Shown piece by piece: positions 60,979 through 64,000 of a DNA stretch of 64,000 nt. The translations under genes were made by a program, and so were the position numbers. How positions within the stretch are numbered: the stretch's first letter is position 1; each line of letters opens with the position of its first letter. Under the pieces are notes generated by a model that was not told where the DNA came from, did not search any database, and saw only the letters and a list, made by a program, of their open reading frames with translations. Source of the stretch: Nonomuraea sp. SBT364 (GTDB lineage Bacteria; Actinomycetota; Actinomycetes; Streptosporangiales; Streptosporangiaceae); contig NZ_LAVL01000016.1 in assembly GCF_001083785.1 (NCBI RefSeq), positions 1 to 64,000 of the forward strand, written 5' to 3'.

Positions 60979-61923
60979 ATGCCTGCGACACCACCGTCTG
61001 CCGCCGTCGAAGCGGAACGACTGCACAAGCGCTACGGGCCCAAGGTCGCCGTGGAGGAGATCAGCCTGTCGGTCGCCACCGGGGAGATCTTCGGCATCCT
61101 GGGGCGCAACGGGGCCGGCAAGACGACCACGGTCGAGCTGATCGCCGGGATCCGCAAGCCCGACCGCGGCACCGTCCGCGTGCTGGGCCTGGACGTCCGG
61201 CGCGACCGGGCCCGGCTGCGCCAGGTCCTCGGCGTCCAGTTGCAGGACGCCACCCTGCACGCCGCGCTCACCGTCACCGAGCTGGTCCGCCTGTACGCGA
61301 CCTTCTACCGCGACCCCGTGCCGGCCGGTGAGCTGATCGAGTCGGTCGGCCTGACCGCCTCCGCCCGCACCCGCTTCGAGAGCCTGTCCGGCGGCCAGCA
61401 GCAACGGCTGTCGATCGCGCTCGCCCTCGTCGGCCGGCCGCGGGTGGTGATCCTCGACGAGCTCACCACCGGGCTCGACCCCGAGGCGCGCCGTCAGATG
61501 TGGTCGACGGTCGAACGGCTGCGCGACTCAGGAGTGACCGTCCTGCTCGTCAGCCACGCCATGGAGGAGGTCGAGCGGCTGTGCGACCGGGTCGCCCTGC
61601 TCGACGCGGGGCGGGTCGTCGCCCTCGACTCGCCGGCCGGGCTCGTCAAGCGAGCCGGGTTCGCCCAGCGGATCACCTTCCGCGCGGCCTCGCCCGTACC
61701 CGGCGGGCTGCTGGAAGGGCTCGCCGGGGTGGACCGGGTACGCGCCGACGGCGACCGGGTCGTCGTCGAGGGCCGAGGCGACCTGCTCCAGGCCGTCAGC
61801 GTCGCACTCGTCCGCGCCGGGGTCGTGGCCACCGAGACCCGCGGCGAGCAGGCCGGTCTGGACGACGCGTTCGTCGCCCTGACCGGGCACCGGCTCGACA
61901 CCGAGGAGGAGAAGATCCGTTGA
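60979..61923 (+). CDS. ABC-2 type exporter ATP-binding protein
   Basis: A 314-residue ATPase of the DrrA group. Walker [16 protein letters not shown]-loop LGVQLQDATLH, signature LSGGQQQRLSIA, Walker B VVILDELTTGLDP and H-loop LLVSHAMEE are all present; a ~90-residue C-terminal domain follows. It energises the permease encoded next, with which it overlaps (TTGA). It is the intact counterpart of the fragment at 14881-15247. The ATG has only a weak ribosome site. Confidence 0.93.
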   Translation: MPATPPSAAVEAERLHKRYGPKVAVEEISLSVATGEIFGILGRNGAGKTTTVELIAGIRKPDRGTVRVLGLDVRRDRARLRQVLGVQLQDATLHAALTVTELVRLYATFYRDPVPAGELIESVGLTASARTRFESLSGGQQQRLSIALALVGRPRVVILDELTTGLDPEARRQMWSTVERLRDSGVTVLLVSHAMEEVERLCDRVALLDAGRVVALDSPAGLVKRAGFAQRITFRAASPVPGGLLEGLAGVDRVRADGDRVVVEGRGDLLQAVSVALVRAGVVATETRGEQAGLDDAFVALTGHRLDTEEEKIR

Positions 61924-62684
61924 CCGACGTCACCGTGCACCGCCCGGGCCCGCGTGCCTTCGCCGAACTGCTGATCTGCGAGCTCAAGTCCGTGGCCCGC
62001 GACACCGCCGGGCTGATCGTGCCGATCGGCCTGCCCATGCTCATCCTGGTGATGAACGCCTCGGCCGCCGGCCGGGAGCCCGTCGCGCACGGGCGCACCG
62101 CGCTCGACGTCTTCGTGCTGCCCCTGGTGTTCACGATGGTCGTGGCCACGACCGGCATCGTCAACATGCCGAGCTTCCTGGCCTACTACCGCCGCAGTGG
62201 CATCCTGCGCCGCCTCGGCGTGACACCGGTCTCGCCGGTGATGGTCCTGGTCGCCCAGGCCGTGGTCGGGGCGCTGCAGATCGCCGTGGGCATCGCGGCC
62301 GCCTGGATCCTGGCCGTGCTGGCGTTCGGGGCCAACCCGCCCGTGCGCGCCGGCGCGGCGATCGGCGTGCTGGCGCTGACCGTGGCCGCCATGTACGCCG
62401 TCGGGCTGATCGTCGCGGCGCTGTCACCCACCCCGAACTCGTCGGTGGCGATCGGCCTGACCGTCTTCTTCCTCCTGGGGGCCACCGGCGGCATGTTCGG
62501 CGGGCGTGACAGCCTGCCGGAGGCGATCGCCACGGTCGGGCAGTGGCTGCCGTTCGGCGCGGGGACCGAGGCCCTGTCCGCCGCCTGGATGGGCGCTCCC
62601 GTCGAGGCCGCCCCTCTGATCGGTCTCGCGGCCGCCGCGGTCTGCGGAACGGTCGTGGCGGCGCTGTTCTTCCGCTGGGACTAG
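61920..62684 (+). CDS. ABC-2 type exporter permease
   Basis: A 254-residue protein with six membrane helices (GLIVPIGLPMLILVMNAS, VFVLPLVFTMVVATTGIV, VLVAQAVVGALQIAVGIAAAW, GVLALTVAAMYAVGLIVAAL, VAIGLTVFFLLGATGG, AAAVCGTVVAALFF). YYRRSGILRRLGVTPVSP is the ABC-2 cytoplasmic loop. The TTG start at 61920 overlaps the ATPase stop, with GAGGAGAAG before it. It probably exports a drug or lipid under control of the adjacent two-component system. Confidence 0.9.
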   Translation: MTDVTVHRPGPRAFAELLICELKSVARDTAGLIVPIGLPMLILVMNASAAGREPVAHGRTALDVFVLPLVFTMVVATTGIVNMPSFLAYYRRSGILRRLGVTPVSPVMVLVAQAVVGALQIAVGIAAAWILAVLAFGANPPVRAGAAIGVLALTVAAMYAVGLIVAALSPTPNSSVAIGLTVFFLLGATGGMFGGRDSLPEAIATVGQWLPFGAGTEALSAAWMGAPVEAAPLIGLAAAAVCGTVVAALFFRWD

Positions 62685-62697
62685 CGGGGCCCGGCCG

Positions 62698-62726
62698 CCG
62701 GCTCGGCCTCCGTCTGGCCGAGCCGG
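62698..62726 (+). terminator. Perfect 11-bp hairpin after the ABC-2 exporter
   Basis: CCGGCTCGGCC (62698-62708) pairs with GGCCGAGCCGG (62716-62726) over a 7-nt loop, 13 bp after the permease stop; it separates this operon from the sugar ABC operon that follows. Confidence 0.85.
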
Positions 62727-62746
62727 GTCCCCTCGCAGCCGTATAT

Positions 62747-62792
62747 ATGATGAGCTCTTGACAAATTATCGCTAGCTCGCATCATTATTGTC
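62747..62792 (+). promoter_or_regulatory. Promoter/operator region of the second sugar ABC operon
   Basis: An AT-rich patch unusual for this DNA. TTGACA at 62758-62763 is a good -35; a -10-like ATCATT follows 17 bp later. ATGATGAGCT (62747-62756) and AGCTCGCATCAT (62774-62785) form an inverted repeat over the promoter, and GACAA/TTGTC ends flank it, a likely LacI- or ROK-type operator. Confidence 0.6.
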
Positions 62793-62842
62793 CGATAGCC
62801 GGCCGTGGAACGCCGGTAGGTGGCTGTCGACAAGGAGCGGGC

Positions 62843-63793
62843 ATGCACGCGGTGGGAACACGACTCGATGCCGGGACCGGCCGGCGTCCGGGGCTTCTCG
62901 GCCGCGGCGGCGGCCCGCGCCGGCGGAGGGACGACCGGCTGGTCGGATGGCTGTTCCTGCTGCCGGTGATCGTCGGCTTCCTGATCTTCTACGCCTATCC
63001 CACCGTCCGGGGCGTGTGGTACTCGTTCACCGACTACAGCCTGCTCAACGACCCGGCGTACGTGGGCGCCGACAACTACCGGCAGCTCGTCAGCGACGAC
63101 CAGTTCTGGAACGCGCTGAAGGTCACCGGCTACTACGTGGTCGTGAACATCGTCTCCCAGACCGTGCTCGCCCTGGGACTGGCGGCGTTGATGCACCGGC
63201 TGACCCGGTCGGTCGTGCTGCGGGCGACGCTGCTGGTCCCCTGGCTGGTGCCGAACGTGACGATCGGCCTGCTGTGGGCCTGGATGCTGGACCCCGATCT
63301 CGGGTTCGTCAACCACCTGCTCGGCCTGGCCGGGCTCGACGCGACGTTGTCGTTCAACTCCCCGGCCTGGGCGATGCCCCTGGTGGCCCTGGTCAACAGC
63401 TGGGCCTACACCGGCTACACCGCGCTGCTGCTCTACGCCGGGATGCTGCAGATCCCGCCGCATCTCTACGAGGGCGCGGCCATCGACGGCGCGGGCGAGG
63501 TGCGGATGTTCCGGTCGATCACGCTGCCGCTCCTGCGGCCGATCCTGGCGCTGGTGCTGGTGGTGTCGCTGATCGGCTCGTTCCAGATCTTCGACACGGT
63601 CGCGGTCGTGTACGGCGGCAAGGCGCCCATCCCGGAGACCCGCGTCATCTACTACTACATCTACCAGCAGGCCTTCACCTACTTCCACATGGGATACGCC
63701 TCCGCCGTGGCGATGGTCCTCGTGGTCATCCTCGGCGTGCTGACCGCCGTGCAGATGCGGATGCTGCGCGCCTCGCGCTCGGACCTGGGCTAA
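62843..63793 (+). CDS. Sugar ABC transporter permease, CUT1 (MalF-like)
   Basis: A 316-residue permease with a ~35-residue basic start and six helices. The EAA loop is YEGAAIDGAGEVRMFRSITLP. VGADNYRQLVSDDQFWNAL precedes helix 2 as in MalF-type subunits. AAGGAG lies upstream of ATG 62843. It is the first gene after the promoter, so the binding protein is encoded later or elsewhere. Coupled by an 11-bp gap to a MalG-like gene. Confidence 0.92.
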   Translation: MHAVGTRLDAGTGRRPGLLGRGGGPRRRRDDRLVGWLFLLPVIVGFLIFYAYPTVRGVWYSFTDYSLLNDPAYVGADNYRQLVSDDQFWNALKVTGYYVVVNIVSQTVLALGLAALMHRLTRSVVLRATLLVPWLVPNVTIGLLWAWMLDPDLGFVNHLLGLAGLDATLSFNSPAWAMPLVALVNSWAYTGYTALLLYAGMLQIPPHLYEGAAIDGAGEVRMFRSITLPLLRPILALVLVVSLIGSFQIFDTVAVVYGGKAPIPETRVIYYYIYQQAFTYFHMGYASAVAMVLVVILGVLTAVQMRMLRASRSDLG

Positions 63794-63804
63794 GGAGTCT
63801 TCGG

Positions 63805-64000
63805 ATGTTCTCCGGCATCAAGATCGGCAGAGGCGTCACCTGGTTCGCCCTGGCCGCCGCGGTCGTGCTCACCGTGTTCCCCTTCTACTGGATGGTCCGT
63901 ACGGCCCTCACGCCCGCGGCCGACCTCTACACCGACTCGACGGCGCTGTGGCCGCAGAACCCCACGCTGATCAACTTCGCCCGGATCCTGGGCCTGGTCA
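63805..64000 (+). CDS. Sugar ABC transporter permease, CUT1 (MalG-like), 3' end outside window
   Basis: The first 65 codons begin MFSGIKIGRGVTWFALAAA and include helix 1 (FALAAAVVLTVFPFYWMVRTAL) and the NPTLINFARILG segment before helix 2, as in MalG-type permeases. TAAGGAGT lies before ATG 63805. It pairs with the permease encoded just upstream; the rest of the operon lies beyond the window. Confidence 0.88.
   Translation, partial: MFSGIKIGRGVTWFALAAAVVLTVFPFYWMVRTALTPAADLYTDSTALWPQNPTLINFARILGLV

Overview
The window is very GC-rich DNA with strong GC bias at third codon positions, many GTG and TTG starts, GGAGG-type ribosome sites and ATGA/GTGA/TTGA gene overlaps. It carries MMPL, NarL-type two-component, ROK, XRE-MmyB and GPH families. 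This points to a high-GC actinomycete chromosome, probably Streptosporangiales-like (Nonomuraea, Streptosporangium or Actinomadura type). That placement is inference; no rRNA or tRNA gene is visible.

Layout. 1-6.9 kb: the end of a GH36 alpha-galactosidase, a KDPG-type aldolase, a dialkylglycine-decarboxylase-like enzyme divergent from a secreted esterase, an orphan histidine kinase and a secreted ricin-like protein. 6.9-10.5 kb: a two-gene membrane glycosyltransferase operon whose second gene carries an in-frame amber codon. 10.6-18.1 kb: aldehyde dehydrogenase, nitronate monooxygenase, a TetR/SnoaL pair, a scrambled remnant of an ABC-ATPase plus response-regulator module, and a P450-TetR-phosphatase operon. 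18.2-22 kb: a GPH sugar symporter coupled to a ChbG-like deacetylase, and a DHA2 exporter.

22.1-30.6 kb holds a tightly overlapped seven-gene sugar operon on the minus strand: lipoprotein binding protein, two CUT1 permeases, GH4 glycosidase, BadF-type sugar kinase, secreted GH9 hydrolase and ROK repressor. It has an operator-like repeat upstream and a perfect 20-bp palindrome just before the ROK gene. 30.7-32.1 kb encodes a secreted HNH protein and two small secreted proteins.

32.2-46.0 kb is the most distinctive region, a discrete acyl-chain gene set: KAS II, two KAS III, a dedicated ACP, a malonyl-transferase-like protein, a ketoreductase, an acyl-CoA-oxidase-like flavoprotein, a WS/DGAT-like acyltransferase, an MMPL exporter, a secreted lipase and a small LuxR regulator. 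It looks like a stand-alone pathway that builds, tailors, esterifies and exports a fatty-acyl product; the product cannot be named from sequence.

46-64 kb: MarR/FAD-monooxygenase, a phosphotransferase with an MmyB-type regulator, an aldo/keto reductase, then a 3.1-kb segment (51.1-54.3 kb) bounded by inverted IS630-type ends and inserted at the stop codon of a pyruvate-phosphate-dikinase-like gene. The window closes with a TetR operon, an MFS exporter, an HK-RR pair divergent from an ABC-2 exporter with repeated operator-like sites, and the start of a second sugar ABC operon.
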